Part shown: positions 1-5,963 of the stretch, in pieces
How positions within the stretch are numbered: position 1 is the stretch's first letter
Layout of the letters: each line of letters opens with the position of its first letter
Assembly (NCBI GenBank): GCA_003552325.1
Contig: PUKM01000013.1
Span: 1 to 8,813 of the forward strand
Length of the DNA: 8,813 nucleotides
Direction: 5' to 3'
Source: Natrialbaceae archaeon
GTDB taxonomy: Archaea > Halobacteriota > Halobacteria > Halobacteriales > Natrialbaceae
Program-made: the position numbers and the translations under genes
Notes under the pieces: generated by a model
Databases searched by the model: none
The model's input: only the letters and a program-made list of their open reading frames with translations
Told to the model about the DNA's origin: nothing

Positions 1-224
1 AGCGCGGTCGGTGTGCCGGTCCGTCTGGCACGCCCGAGGGCGAAGAACGCGGCCGAGCGTTCATCGAGGTGTGAGAACACGCGAATCTCCGGATGCGCTG
101 CGAAGGCAACCGTCAGTGGGGTCGAACGGCTCCCGGGCGCAATACAGACGGCTTCGAGCCCACCGGCTGCTAACTCCTCGACGATCGTCCGTCCCCAGAG
201 GGTTGCGAGGTTCGGCGCCGTCAT
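1..224 (-). CDS. menD: MenD, SEPHCHC synthase, N-terminal part (runs off the left edge)
   Basis: First 74 codons of 2-succinyl-5-enolpyruvyl-6-hydroxy-3-cyclohexene-1-carboxylate synthase, the ThDP-dependent enzyme that joins isochorismate and 2-oxoglutarate in menaquinone synthesis. The N-terminus shows the family pattern: an NLATLWGRTIVEEL helix, then APGSRSTPLT (about residues 29-38), whose Arg33 matches the substrate-binding arginine of E. coli MenD. SHLDERSAAFFALG (about 51-64) follows, with Glu55 in the position of the glutamate that activates ThDP. The ATG at 224 overlaps the menF stop as ATGA, so translation is probably coupled; I see no Shine-Dalgarno before it. The rest of the gene lies outside the window, so whether it is intact cannot be judged. 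Identification is secure from the motifs and the menF neighbour. Confidence 0.95.
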   Translation of the reverse strand, partial: MTAPNLATLWGRTIVEELAAGGLEAVCIAPGSRSTPLTVAFAAHPEIRVFSHLDERSAAFFALGRARRTGTPTA

Positions 225-1579
225 CGGTTTGCTCGAAGCTCGTCGAGGATCGGCCGATACTTGAGCAATACCTCGTCCCACTCGTCGGCCGGGTCGCTGT
301 CGGCGACGATACCGTTGCCGGCGAATAGCGTGACCCGATCGTCCCTTGCGACTCCCGACCGGATACCGACGGCGAACTCGCCGTCGCCGTTCGCGTCGAA
401 CCACCCTATTGGAGCGGCGTACCAACCGCGATCGAACGTCTCGATCGCCCGGATGGTTTCCCAGGCCACGTCCGGTGGAATACCGCCTACCGCAGGGGTC
501 GGGTGGAGAGCTTCGACGATGTCGAGGACGTGCTGTCCGTCGTCGAGCGTCGCTTCGATCGGTGTCCAGAGGTGTTGAATCGTCGCTAGCCGCTTGACTC
601 GCTGGTCGTGTGTCGTCACTGACGTCGTGAGGGGCTCGAGTTGGTTAACGATCGCGTCGACGACGACCCCGTGTTCGTGGTTCACCTTCGGGCTCTCACG
701 AAGTTCGGCCGCCAACTCCTCGTCCGTCTCCGGGGACCCACCGCGGGGGACTGACCCTGCGAGTGCTTCCGTCCGAATACTCGTCCCACGTTTCCTCACC
801 AGTCGTTCCGGTGGTGCCCCGAAGAACGTCCCGCTATCGCCGTCCCGGAACAACACTCGGTAGCAGTTCCGGTACCGCCGGCGAAGGCGCTCGAGCGTGG
901 CTGGCACGTCGATCGGCGTTTCGAGCGTGACCTCGAGTGCCTGTGCGAGGACGACTTTCTCGAGGCGGCCATCCTCGATTCGTTCGATGGCCGCCTCCAC
1001 GCCGTGGATCCACTCTTCCCGCGTCGTCGTTCGTTCGGTGGCTTCGATCCCGGGACCAGTCCCGCTTGCACGCATCGCCGGCCCCGCTGAGAGCTCCTCG
1101 TACCAGTGCTCGAGTTGGTCGGCAGCGGCGCGTGCTGTCCGGTCGGTTGCTGTCAACCAGGTCCCCGCATCCGTTCGCGTGATCGTGACATCGGGGATGA
1201 CGAACGTCGCGGCACCGAAACCCTGCCAGGCACCTCGAGGCTCGTGTTCGTCGTGAAAGGAGAAGCCACCAAACGCCCGTGGACGCGCGACCTCTGGGCC
1301 GTCGTGATCGAGGTCGCTGAACAGTTTAGCTGCGTGGTCGCGAACCGTCTGAAATCGTGCTGGCCCGGAGCCGGTGAGCCGTACCTGTTCTCCCCAGGCG
1401 ACGATTTCGACGCCGTCGGGCGTCGTCCATTGGACACACGTCTCCGTCGTGCCGTGGAGAATCGTCCCAAAAGAGACGTCACCGATCTCCCGACTCCGAC
1501 TGACCAGTTGACCGTCGACCGCTCGCTCGGTGGGGTCACCCTGCACACTCGTTCGTTGCTGTCCCGACGGTCGATCCAT
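221..1579 (-). CDS. menF: MenF, isochorismate synthase
   Basis: Converts chorismate to isochorismate, the committed step toward menaquinone, in the cytoplasm. About 452 aa, usual for haloarchaeal MenF. The C-terminal chorismate-binding domain (about residues 185-445) is complete: EKVVLAQ (207-213) with the catalytic-base lysine, FFGAPPERL (252-260), EALAGSVPRG (271-280), HEHG (301-304), LHPTPAVGG (358-366) and AGNGIV (420-425), followed by the acidic DPADEWDE metal-site region. The N-terminal ~180 residues are the variable family-specific part. I prefer the ATG at 1579; a TTG directly upstream at 1582 adds one residue. No Shine-Dalgarno is visible. A 189-nt gap separates it from the upstream same-strand oxidoreductase gene, so menF probably has its own promoter. 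The stop overlaps the menD start by 4 nt. The related salicylate synthase and TrpE/PabB enzymes are less likely because menD follows. Confidence 0.95.
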   Translation of the reverse strand: MDRPSGQQRTSVQGDPTERAVDGQLVSRSREIGDVSFGTILHGTTETCVQWTTPDGVEIVAWGEQVRLTGSGPARFQTVRDHAAKLFSDLDHDGPEVARPRAFGGFSFHDEHEPRGAWQGFGAATFVIPDVTITRTDAGTWLTATDRTARAAADQLEHWYEELSAGPAMRASGTGPGIEATERTTTREEWIHGVEAAIERIEDGRLEKVVLAQALEVTLETPIDVPATLERLRRRYRNCYRVLFRDGDSGTFFGAPPERLVRKRGTSIRTEALAGSVPRGGSPETDEELAAELRESPKVNHEHGVVVDAIVNQLEPLTTSVTTHDQRVKRLATIQHLWTPIEATLDDGQHVLDIVEALHPTPAVGGIPPDVAWETIRAIETFDRGWYAAPIGWFDANGDGEFAVGIRSGVARDDRVTLFAGNGIVADSDPADEWDEVLLKYRPILDELRANR

Positions 1580-1647
1580 CAACCATGGCTCGGGGTGGCG
1601 GTACCTTCAGCGTTTCGAGGCGGTGGCTTCTGAGGCGGTGAATACGG

Positions 1648-1661
1648 CCGGTTTTCACCGG
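1648..1661. promoter_or_regulatory. Inverted repeat upstream of menF
   Basis: CCGGT-TTTC-ACCGG is a perfect 5-bp inverted repeat about 70 nt upstream of the menF ATG, inside the 189-nt gap before the oxidoreductase gene. On the minus strand it lies between two weak TATA-like stretches, GTATCAAA (upstream) and GTATTCA (downstream). This is compatible with an operator or part of the menF promoter. The short stem makes chance occurrence possible. I see no gene in 1580-1768. Confidence 0.3.
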
Positions 1662-1768
1662 TTTGATACACTGATGCACAGATTCGCCGAGTGCCATCCC
1701 CAACGTCGATCGATACGTGTTAGCCGAACACAGCCATTCGGTCTGGCCGTGCAGTGCAGATGAGCCGA

Positions 1769-2359
1769 CTAACTGTACCGTTCCTCGTTCCAGGGGTTCG
1801 CCGTCTCCGAATAGCCCCGACGTTCCCAGTAGCCCAGCACGGGTTCCGTGAGGAATTCGACACCGGTCACCCACTTTGCACCCTTGTACGCGTACTTGTG
1901 CGGGGTTACGACCCGAAGTGGACCACCATGATCGCGCGCGAGCGGTTCGCCGTCGAACGACCACGCGAACAACACCTCATCACGGGTGCAGTCCTCGAGC
2001 GGGAGGTCCGTCGTGTAATCGTCGAGTGCTGAAAAAAGGACGTGCATGGCGTCCTCGGACACACCCGCGCGGTCGGCGATAACGGGGAACGGAACACCTT
2101 CGAAGACACAGTCGAGTTTGCTCCATCCAGTAACACAGTGAAAATCCTGACACTGGGTCTCCGACGGCAACTCCTGAAACTCCTCCCACGAGAACGACAG
2201 TGGGGTGTCGACCGCTCCTGTTACCGTGAACTCCCAGGTCTCGGGGTCCCACGGTGGGGTCCCGCTTTTCGAGAGGACCGGAAATTTCGAGGTCTCTCGC
2301 TGGCCCGGTGGCACGCGATCGTCACCGAACTCCTGGTAGAGGTCCGTCACGTCTTGCAT
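1769..2359 (-). CDS. Sulfite-oxidase-like molybdopterin oxidoreductase (cytoplasmic)
   Basis: A 196-aa member of the sulfite oxidase / YedY-type molybdopterin-binding fold, compact as usual for archaeal sulfite-oxidase-like proteins. DFHCVTGWS (about residues 72-80) carries Cys75, the expected molybdenum ligand. HGGPLRVVTPHKYAYKGAKWV (about 144-164, mid-domain) is the cofactor-binding and domain-closing segment, and the tail GYWERRGYSETANPW is typical of the family. There is no Tat or Sec signal and no dimerisation or heme domain, so it is probably cytoplasmic; electron donor and substrate are unknown. The start is the ATG at 2359: the reading frame stays open to 2482, but the extra 41 residues are Arg/Lys- and Cys-rich and unlike the acidic protein. 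No Shine-Dalgarno is seen. It sits upstream of menF on the same strand with no evident functional link. Confidence 0.88.
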   Translation of the reverse strand: MQDVTDLYQEFGDDRVPPGQRETSKFPVLSKSGTPPWDPETWEFTVTGAVDTPLSFSWEEFQELPSETQCQDFHCVTGWSKLDCVFEGVPFPVIADRAGVSEDAMHVLFSALDDYTTDLPLEDCTRDEVLFAWSFDGEPLARDHGGPLRVVTPHKYAYKGAKWVTGVEFLTEPVLGYWERRGYSETANPWNEERYS

Positions 2360-2405
2360 AGGCGACTCGATGGCCGGGAGCACTGTAACGGTATTGTTTG
2401 TGGCT

Positions 2406-2423
2406 CTGTGGAACGCTCCACAG
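2406..2423. promoter_or_regulatory. Inverted repeat (operator candidate) upstream of the oxidoreductase
   Basis: CTGTGGA-ACGC-TCCACAG is a perfect 7-bp inverted repeat with a 4-nt centre, 47-64 nt upstream of the oxidoreductase ATG at 2359. That puts it just upstream of where an archaeal core promoter would lie on the minus strand (ACAATACC, about 35 nt before the ATG, is the closest TATA-like stretch). It is also about 80 nt upstream of the plus-strand coding segment starting near 2504. It could serve either divergent transcript, or be an RNA hairpin in a longer leader. Confidence 0.4.
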
Positions 2424-2503
2424 CCGACCGGTTTTGGGCACCGTTTCGCGCGTGAAACCTCCCGTTTCCCCGCCCCGGCCACAACTGAACTGGCTGAAAC
2501 GAT

Positions 2504-2577
2504 GTGTTCAGCGACCCAAACCTCGAGCTACGAGCGGAGACGGTCGCCGCCCTCAAGTCGGAACTCGACCATGAATG
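2504..2577 (+). other. Out-of-frame coding-like segment, probable lost N-terminus of the following gene
   Basis: Reading from the GTG at 2504 gives 24 codons encoding VFSDPNLELRAETVAALKSE followed by LDHE, then the frame becomes non-protein-like and stops at 2630-2632. The segment is acidic and helix-forming, and 18 of 24 third positions are G or C, like real genes here. It is in frame +2, whereas the gene that continues from 2575/2584 is in frame +1. At the junction TGCAG (2576-2580) is followed by TGCAT (2581-2585). Removing one 5-nt copy would join the segment directly to the downstream protein. I infer a frameshift by small tandem duplication (or a sequencing error). Alternatively it is a leader that only looks coding. 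Confidence 0.45.
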
Positions 2578-2877
2578 CAGTGCATGGCGACCAAACAGCG
2601 GCTCGAAGAGCAGGAGATGCGTACCGATATGAAACCGGATGCTGGCGAGCAAGCGCTAGGACCAGCAGCGATCGCATCGGCAGCGTCCGTCGGGTTGGCC
2701 TGGTATTATTTCTTCCTCAAAGGGGACCGACAGCGCGGGTTGTTCGTGGGCCTCTGGCCGCCGACAATTCTGGCGTTTGCGAGTTACTTCAATCAGCGCC
2801 GAATGCGCGAACAACTCGACACGTTGACGCAGCCGGCCTCATCAATCCGTGATGCCATCGACTCGATCGTGAAGTAA
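2575..2877 (+). CDS. Small two-helix membrane protein, possibly N-terminally truncated by a frameshift
   Basis: Function not recognised. From the ATG at 2575 the protein is 100 aa: a charged helix (KQRLEEQEMRTDMK, about 7-20), a first hydrophobic segment (about 27-49, LGPAAIASAASVGLAWYYFF), a short basic loop (KGDRQRG), a second hydrophobic segment (about 54-72, with a WPP motif), and an amphipathic C-terminal tail rich in Arg, Gln and Asp. The tail suggests an integral membrane protein with cytoplasmic ends. Other possible starts are ATG at 2584, 2620 (preceded by CAGGAG) and 2629. A TGA sits immediately before the 2575 ATG. The coding-like stretch in another frame just upstream suggests that the original N-terminus lay near 2504, so the start is uncertain while the membrane part is convincing. 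Confidence 0.7.
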   Translation: MQCMATKQRLEEQEMRTDMKPDAGEQALGPAAIASAASVGLAWYYFFLKGDRQRGLFVGLWPPTILAFASYFNQRRMREQLDTLTQPASSIRDAIDSIVK

Positions 2878-2955
2878 CCACGGTTGCTTTCGGTTTTTAC
2901 GGCTGTCACGGTGAACCCTGCGAGTCACCACCACAAAACACCGCCCCCGTCAATC

Positions 2956-2962
2956 TTAAATA
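2956..2962 (+). promoter_or_regulatory. TATA box of the small RHH-type gene (leaderless)
   Basis: TTAAATA, in the context CAATCTTAAATACC, lies 25-31 nt before the ATG at 2987. This is the spacing at which archaeal transcription starts at or next to the start codon. There is no Shine-Dalgarno in between, which supports a leaderless mRNA. It is the clearest promoter in the window. Confidence 0.7.
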
Positions 2963-2986
2963 CCCCCTCACCGAAACCCGAATCAG

Positions 2987-3199
2987 ATGCCGAAAGTAGA
3001 GATCACGATACCCGAACACCTCGAGATGCAGATCGCACAGATGGTGGAGCGGGGCGAATTCCTCAATCGCGAGGAGGCTGTTGAAGACCTCCTCTCGACC
3101 GGGATCAAGGCGTACAAAACGAGCGGCCCGATGGACGAAGAGGAACCGGGCTTAGAGAACGACGGAATGATGGGTCACGACGACGAGTACGTCTTCTGA
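2987..3199 (+). CDS. Small ribbon-helix-helix-type protein (likely DUF7120 family)
   Basis: A 70-aa acidic protein. The first part, MPKVEITIPEHLEMQIAQMV, followed by ERGEFLNREEAVEDLLSTGI, matches the layout of a ribbon-helix-helix (CopG/MetJ-like) fold: a short beta strand (residues 2-8), helix A (about 10-22), a turn, and helix B (about 28-41). The tail (about 46-70) is very acidic with a GMMGHDDEYVF end. From memory this is a haloarchaeal protein labelled DUF7120. RHH proteins usually bind DNA as dimers, but the strand here has few basic residues (Lys3 only), so DNA binding is not certain. The start is fixed by the strong TATA box 25-31 nt upstream. No partner gene is adjacent, so a toxin-antitoxin role is not supported. 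Confidence 0.85.
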   Translation: MPKVEITIPEHLEMQIAQMVERGEFLNREEAVEDLLSTGIKAYKTSGPMDEEEPGLENDGMMGHDDEYVF

Positions 3200-3446
3200 T
3201 ACTGTGTGAAGATTCTCGCCACACCCGGGGAGGCGGGAACCATGACCGACTGACAGCCGACAATATGAATTGCTGTACTCGACGTTTGCCGTTCCTCGAG
3301 AGAGCGATCGGTTATCATCTGCTGAGCGGTGTCGCCGGCAGTCCCCTGAGGGTTGTCGCTCAGAGTTGCTCGAGAGAGGGGTCAATCCGCTGTCGTGGAT
3401 TCGAGTCTGAGACAGTGGTCCGGAATCGTCGAAAGGCGGCGATCGG
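3200..3446. other. Intergenic region between convergent genes; weak hairpins only
   Basis: No convincing gene. An open frame at 3265-3450 (plus) encodes an Arg/Cys-rich peptide unlike local proteins. Structures seen: TTCTCGCC (3213-3220) can pair with GGCGGGAA (3232-3239) with one wobble, 14 nt after the upstream stop. CTGAGCG (3322-3328) pairs with CGCTCAG (3357-3363), enclosing a CCC-CTGA-GGG mini-hairpin. CTGTC (3390-3394) pairs with GACAG (3411-3415). As the 3' side of two converging genes, these may act in transcript ends, but none has a T-rich tract beside it. Confidence 0.4.
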
Positions 3447-3632
3447 TTAGAAGTAGATTCCTATCGGGACGCCGAACGTGAGGGCGACGCCGATGACCAT
3501 CACGACGAATCCGAAAGCGGCGTCGCGAACCGAGAAGTCACTCATCGGAGCCGTCGTTCGCTCGGCCTCGAGTTCGTGTCCAACCGTTGCGGCCGAGTCC
3601 TGATCGTGGGCGGGTTCCGTTTCGTCTGCCAT
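3447..3632 (-). CDS. Small single-pass membrane protein (DUF7550-like)
   Basis: A 61-aa protein. An acidic N-terminal half (MADETEPAHDQDSAATVGHE, then LEAERTTAPM) is followed by a single hydrophobic segment at about residues 42-60 (FGFVVMVIGVALTFGVPIG) that ends almost at the C-terminus. From memory it matches small haloarchaeal membrane proteins labelled DUF7550, with the same ER-T-PM-F pattern before the helix; the role is unknown. I chose the ATG at 3632 rather than the open frame to 3770, because a TTTAAG box lies about 25-30 nt upstream and the extra residues are basic and proline-rich. It is divergent from hisF with a 127-nt gap. Confidence 0.75.
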   Translation of the reverse strand: MADETEPAHDQDSAATVGHELEAERTTAPMSDFSVRDAAFGFVVMVIGVALTFGVPIGIYF

Positions 3633-3656
3633 ACCGGACCGTTTCGGACTCGAGGA

Positions 3657-3664
3657 CTTAAACG
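3657..3664 (-). promoter_or_regulatory. TATA box of the small membrane protein gene (leaderless)
   Basis: On the minus strand CGTTTAAG ends 24 nt before the ATG at 3632. The box centre is about 28 nt upstream, the expected spacing for a leaderless haloarchaeal transcript. No Shine-Dalgarno follows it. Confidence 0.6.
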
Positions 3665-3683
3665 CTACTACTGTCGGGGAGTC

Positions 3684-3735
3684 ACCAGGTGGTCGACCGG
3701 TCAGAAACCACTGCCGTGGTCGAAACGGGTAAACA
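3684..3735 (+). promoter_or_regulatory. hisF upstream region with clustered dyads and a weak TATA-like box
   Basis: GTAAACA (3729-3735) is 25-31 nt before the hisF ATG at 3760 and is the best TATA-like candidate. Just upstream lie several dyads: ACCA-GG-TGGT (3684-3693), the palindromes GGTCGACC (3691-3698) and GACCGGTC (3695-3702), and ACCAC-TGCC-GTGGT (3707-3720). The last ends 8 nt before the box, a place where an archaeal regulator or the BRE could act. The same 127-nt gap also drives the divergent small gene. Confidence 0.4.
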
Positions 3736-3759
3736 GCGCTATCGCCAACGGCTGGGTAG

Positions 3760-4572
3760 ATGCTGACCAAGCGTATTATCCCGTGTATCGACGTGGACGT
3801 CGACGACGATGGTAACCCGGCCGTCTACACCGGCGTCCACTTCGAGGACCTGCAGTACACGGGCGACCCCGTCGAGATGGCCAAAGCCTACAACGAATCC
3901 GGTGCCGACGAGTTCGTCTTCCTCGATATCACCGCCTCAGCCGACGGCCGCGAGACGATGCTCTCGGTCGTCGAACAGGTCGCCGACGAGGTGTTCATCC
4001 CCCTGACCGTCGGCGGCGGTATCCGAACGGTCGACGATATCAAGGAAACACTTCGGGCGGGTGCTGATAAAGTCTCGATCACGACCGGTGCCCTCGAGCG
4101 ACCCGAACTGATCAACGAGGGGGCTCGCGCCTTCGGCAGTCAGTGTATCGTCATCAGTGTGGACGCGCGGCGACGATACGACGATGAAGGCGAACACGTC
4201 CTCGACATCGACGGCGAATCAGTGTGGTTCGAGTGTACGAAAAAAGGTGGTCGGGAGGGAACTGGGATCGACGTTCTCGAGTGGGCCGCCGAAGCGGAGG
4301 CCAGGGGTGCTGGTGAGTTGTTCGTCAATTCGATCGATGCTGATGGGACGAAAGACGGCTACGACGTGCCGCTGATGCGTGCCGTGTCGGAAACGGTCGA
4401 CACCCCCGTGATCGCCTCCTCGGGGTGTGGTGGGCCCGAAGATATGCACGAGGTCTTTACGGAGGCGAACGCGGACGCAGGCCTCGCCGCATCGATTTTC
4501 CACTTCGGCGAGTATTCGATCGCAGAGACCAAGCAGTACCTCGCCGAACGCGACGTCCCGGTCCGACTCTAG
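3760..4572 (+). CDS. hisF: HisF, imidazole glycerol phosphate synthase cyclase subunit
   Basis: With HisH (not in this window), HisF turns PRFAR and glutamine-derived ammonia into imidazole glycerol phosphate and AICAR, linking histidine and purine synthesis. At 270 aa it is slightly longer than the usual ~253, because of acidic loops (about residues 14-20 and 139-153). The (beta/alpha)8 barrel is complete: RIIPCIDVD with Asp11, FLDITAS (54-60), the first phosphate site TVGGGIRT (83-90), ISVDARR with Asp135 (the equivalent of catalytic Asp130), NSIDADGTKDGYD (190-202), and the second phosphate site ASSGCGGPED (219-228). The C-terminal part LAASIFHFGEYSI is diagnostic. The start follows from the MLTKRIIPCID pattern and a weak TATA-like box 25-31 nt upstream. 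It stands alone here, not in a his operon, as is common in haloarchaea. Confidence 0.97.
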   Translation: MLTKRIIPCIDVDVDDDGNPAVYTGVHFEDLQYTGDPVEMAKAYNESGADEFVFLDITASADGRETMLSVVEQVADEVFIPLTVGGGIRTVDDIKETLRAGADKVSITTGALERPELINEGARAFGSQCIVISVDARRRYDDEGEHVLDIDGESVWFECTKKGGREGTGIDVLEWAAEAEARGAGELFVNSIDADGTKDGYDVPLMRAVSETVDTPVIASSGCGGPEDMHEVFTEANADAGLAASIFHFGEYSIAETKQYLAERDVPVRL

Positions 4573-4628
4573 TCAGTCGATGCGCGGGGGGACTGCCTCG
4601 AGAAGCGATAGCACACTCGGGGTACACC

Positions 4629-4635
4629 TTTTACA
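4629..4635 (+). promoter_or_regulatory. TATA-like box of the first GNAT gene
   Basis: TTTTACA, in the context CACCTTTTACACACG, lies 21-27 nt before the ATG at 4656. With no Shine-Dalgarno in between, a leaderless or nearly leaderless transcript is likely. It shows that the GNAT gene has its own promoter after hisF. Confidence 0.5.
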
Positions 4636-4655
4636 CACGCCACCCCTCTCGACGT

Positions 4656-5279
4656 ATGGTCTGTCTGTTTCCGGATCGTATTCGCACGGACCGATTGTGT
4701 CTCGAGGCCGCCGACCTCGATTCGGTCACCCTCGAGCAACTGTACGAGGCGTATTCGGGACCAGGACTCGAGGACGTGATGGCATACGTTCCACTGGAAC
4801 CCTATTCGACACCCGAGGAGGCACGGTCGTTTCTCGAGCGAGCGGGTTCGAAACGGGGGGAAAACGACTCGGCCACGTACGCCATCTACCTTCGAGACGG
4901 TGAGGATGGCGCACACGAGTTCGCTGGCACGACCACGCTCTTCCCCGACTGGGACCGAGGATCGGCCTCACTCGCCATCGTCCTGCTCGAGGAGTTCTGG
5001 GGGCGAGGGTACTCGGGTGAACGGGCAGCCGCGATGTTCGCTGTCGCCTTCGACGTGCTCGACCTCGAGGTGGTGGCCATCGGCTGTCTGCCCGAGAACA
5101 CCCAATCGAAACGCGCAATCGAGGGGTACGTCGACCGGTTCAACGGGACCTCTGACGGCCTGTTTCGAAACGCTCGATGTCTCGACGGTGAGCCGGTCGA
5201 TCTGCACCGATTTACCGTCACTCGAGAACAGTATGACGCGGCTACACCGACACCAGAGCCGACGCTCGAATACACGTGA
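4656..5279 (+). CDS. GNAT family N-acetyltransferase (RimJ/RimL-like), first of a tandem pair
   Basis: A 207-aa cytoplasmic acetyltransferase of the RimJ/RimL-like GNAT type, expected to move acetyl from acetyl-CoA to an amine; the substrate cannot be told. Domain order: the RIRTDRLCLEAAD opening strand and helix (8-20), the central sheet EFAGTTTLFPDW (88-99), the acetyl-CoA pyrophosphate loop FWGRGYSGERA (114-124, a WGxGYxxE form), AFDVLDLEVVAIG (131-143), and the PENTQSKRAIE helix (146-156), typical of the C-terminal part of the fold. The start is the ATG at 4656, just after a TATA-like box; the frame is open upstream to 4425 but only as a shadow of hisF. The next gene, 24 nt downstream, is a clear paralog. 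Confidence 0.9.
   Translation: MVCLFPDRIRTDRLCLEAADLDSVTLEQLYEAYSGPGLEDVMAYVPLEPYSTPEEARSFLERAGSKRGENDSATYAIYLRDGEDGAHEFAGTTTLFPDWDRGSASLAIVLLEEFWGRGYSGERAAAMFAVAFDVLDLEVVAIGCLPENTQSKRAIEGYVDRFNGTSDGLFRNARCLDGEPVDLHRFTVTREQYDAATPTPEPTLEYT
5268..5275 (+). promoter_or_regulatory. Possible TATA box of the second GNAT gene
   Basis: GAATACAC lies 29-36 nt before the ATG at 5304, within the last codons of the first GNAT gene. With no Shine-Dalgarno in the 24-nt gap, the second gene could be translated from its own leaderless transcript, or by re-initiation on a shared mRNA. The box is weak. Confidence 0.25.
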
Positions 5280-5303
5280 CACTAACCACCGACACTGCAA
5301 CCC

Positions 5304-5963
5304 ATGACTGATCACCCACTGTTTCCGGCACGTATCGAAACCGACCGCCTCCGCCTCGAGGCCGTCCACACGGACACACTCGACCGTGAGGACGTACTGG
5401 AGTTCTACGATATCTGTTCGTCGGACCCGAATATCGAGGAGGTCACCCAGTACCTCACCTGGGACCCACACCGGACCCCCAAGGAGACCCTCGAGTTCAT
5501 CGAGCACATGAGCGACCGACGGGACGAGAGCGAAGGCGGGTCGTACACCATCTATCCTCGAGCGGGCGAGGACGGTGCGGGGACGTTCGCCGGTGATTGT
5601 GGCTTCGGCGTCGACTGGGAGAAACGAACGATGACGCTCGGGATCTGGCTCCGCAAGGCGTTCTGGGGACGGGGCTACTCGGGCGAACGGGCTGTCGCGT
5701 TCATGACGCTCGCGTTTGACGTCCTCGACCTCGAGGTCGTGTTGGTCGACGTCTGGGTAGAAAACGAGCGCTCTCGTCGCGCGGTCGAGCGCTACACCGA
5801 AGCCTGCGGCGGTGGCCAGGATGGGCGGTTGCGAAACTGGCACGTGCAGGACGGGGACCCGATCGACGTGTATCGGTACAGTGTTTCCCACGAGGAGTTT
5901 CAGGCCAACCGTCCCGACACCACACTTCGGTTCGACGGCGAACCTGTCGGTCTGCTCGAGTGA
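5304..5963 (+). CDS. GNAT family N-acetyltransferase (RimJ/RimL-like), second of a tandem pair
   Basis: A 219-aa paralog of the preceding gene with the same domain order: RIETDRLRLEAVHTD (10-24), FAGDCGFGVDWEKRTMTLGI (95-114), the acetyl-CoA loop FWGRGYSGERA (120-130, identical to the first copy), LAFDVLDLEVVLVDV (136-150), the VENERSRRAVERY helix (152-164), and a C-terminal DPIDVYRYSVSHEEFQ strand. The two proteins align end to end with long identical blocks around the cofactor loop, while the substrate-facing N-terminal part differs. This suggests duplication followed by change in substrate. The start is the ATG at 5304, 24 nt after the first stop, without a Shine-Dalgarno. The stop lies inside a strong hairpin. 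Confidence 0.92.
   Translation: MTDHPLFPARIETDRLRLEAVHTDTLDREDVLEFYDICSSDPNIEEVTQYLTWDPHRTPKETLEFIEHMSDRRDESEGGSYTIYPRAGEDGAGTFAGDCGFGVDWEKRTMTLGIWLRKAFWGRGYSGERAVAFMTLAFDVLDLEVVLVDVWVENERSRRAVERYTEACGGGQDGRLRNWHVQDGDPIDVYRYSVSHEEFQANRPDTTLRFDGEPVGLLE

Noticed and set aside
1106..1633. 175-codon plus-strand frame opposite menF
   Set aside because: It mirrors menF, which has every catalytic motif of the family; no promoter or domain supports the antisense frame.
1536..1964. 142-codon minus-strand frame across the menF/oxidoreductase gap
   Set aside because: It overlaps both real genes in another frame, is Arg/Cys-rich and not acidic, and lacks a start signal.
2987..3199. Antitoxin of a toxin-antitoxin pair
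   Set aside because: The RHH-like protein has no adjacent toxin-like gene: the next gene is distant, convergent and encodes a membrane peptide.
3384..3415. GGATTCGAGTC resembling a tRNA T-arm
   Set aside because: The flanking bases do not form a T-stem, and no acceptor, D or anticodon arm can be drawn around it; it is better seen as part of weak hairpins between convergent genes.
3265..3450. 61-codon plus-strand frame between convergent genes
   Set aside because: The peptide is Cys/Arg-rich and not halophile-like, the frame enters the stop region of the convergent gene, and no TATA box lies at the right distance.
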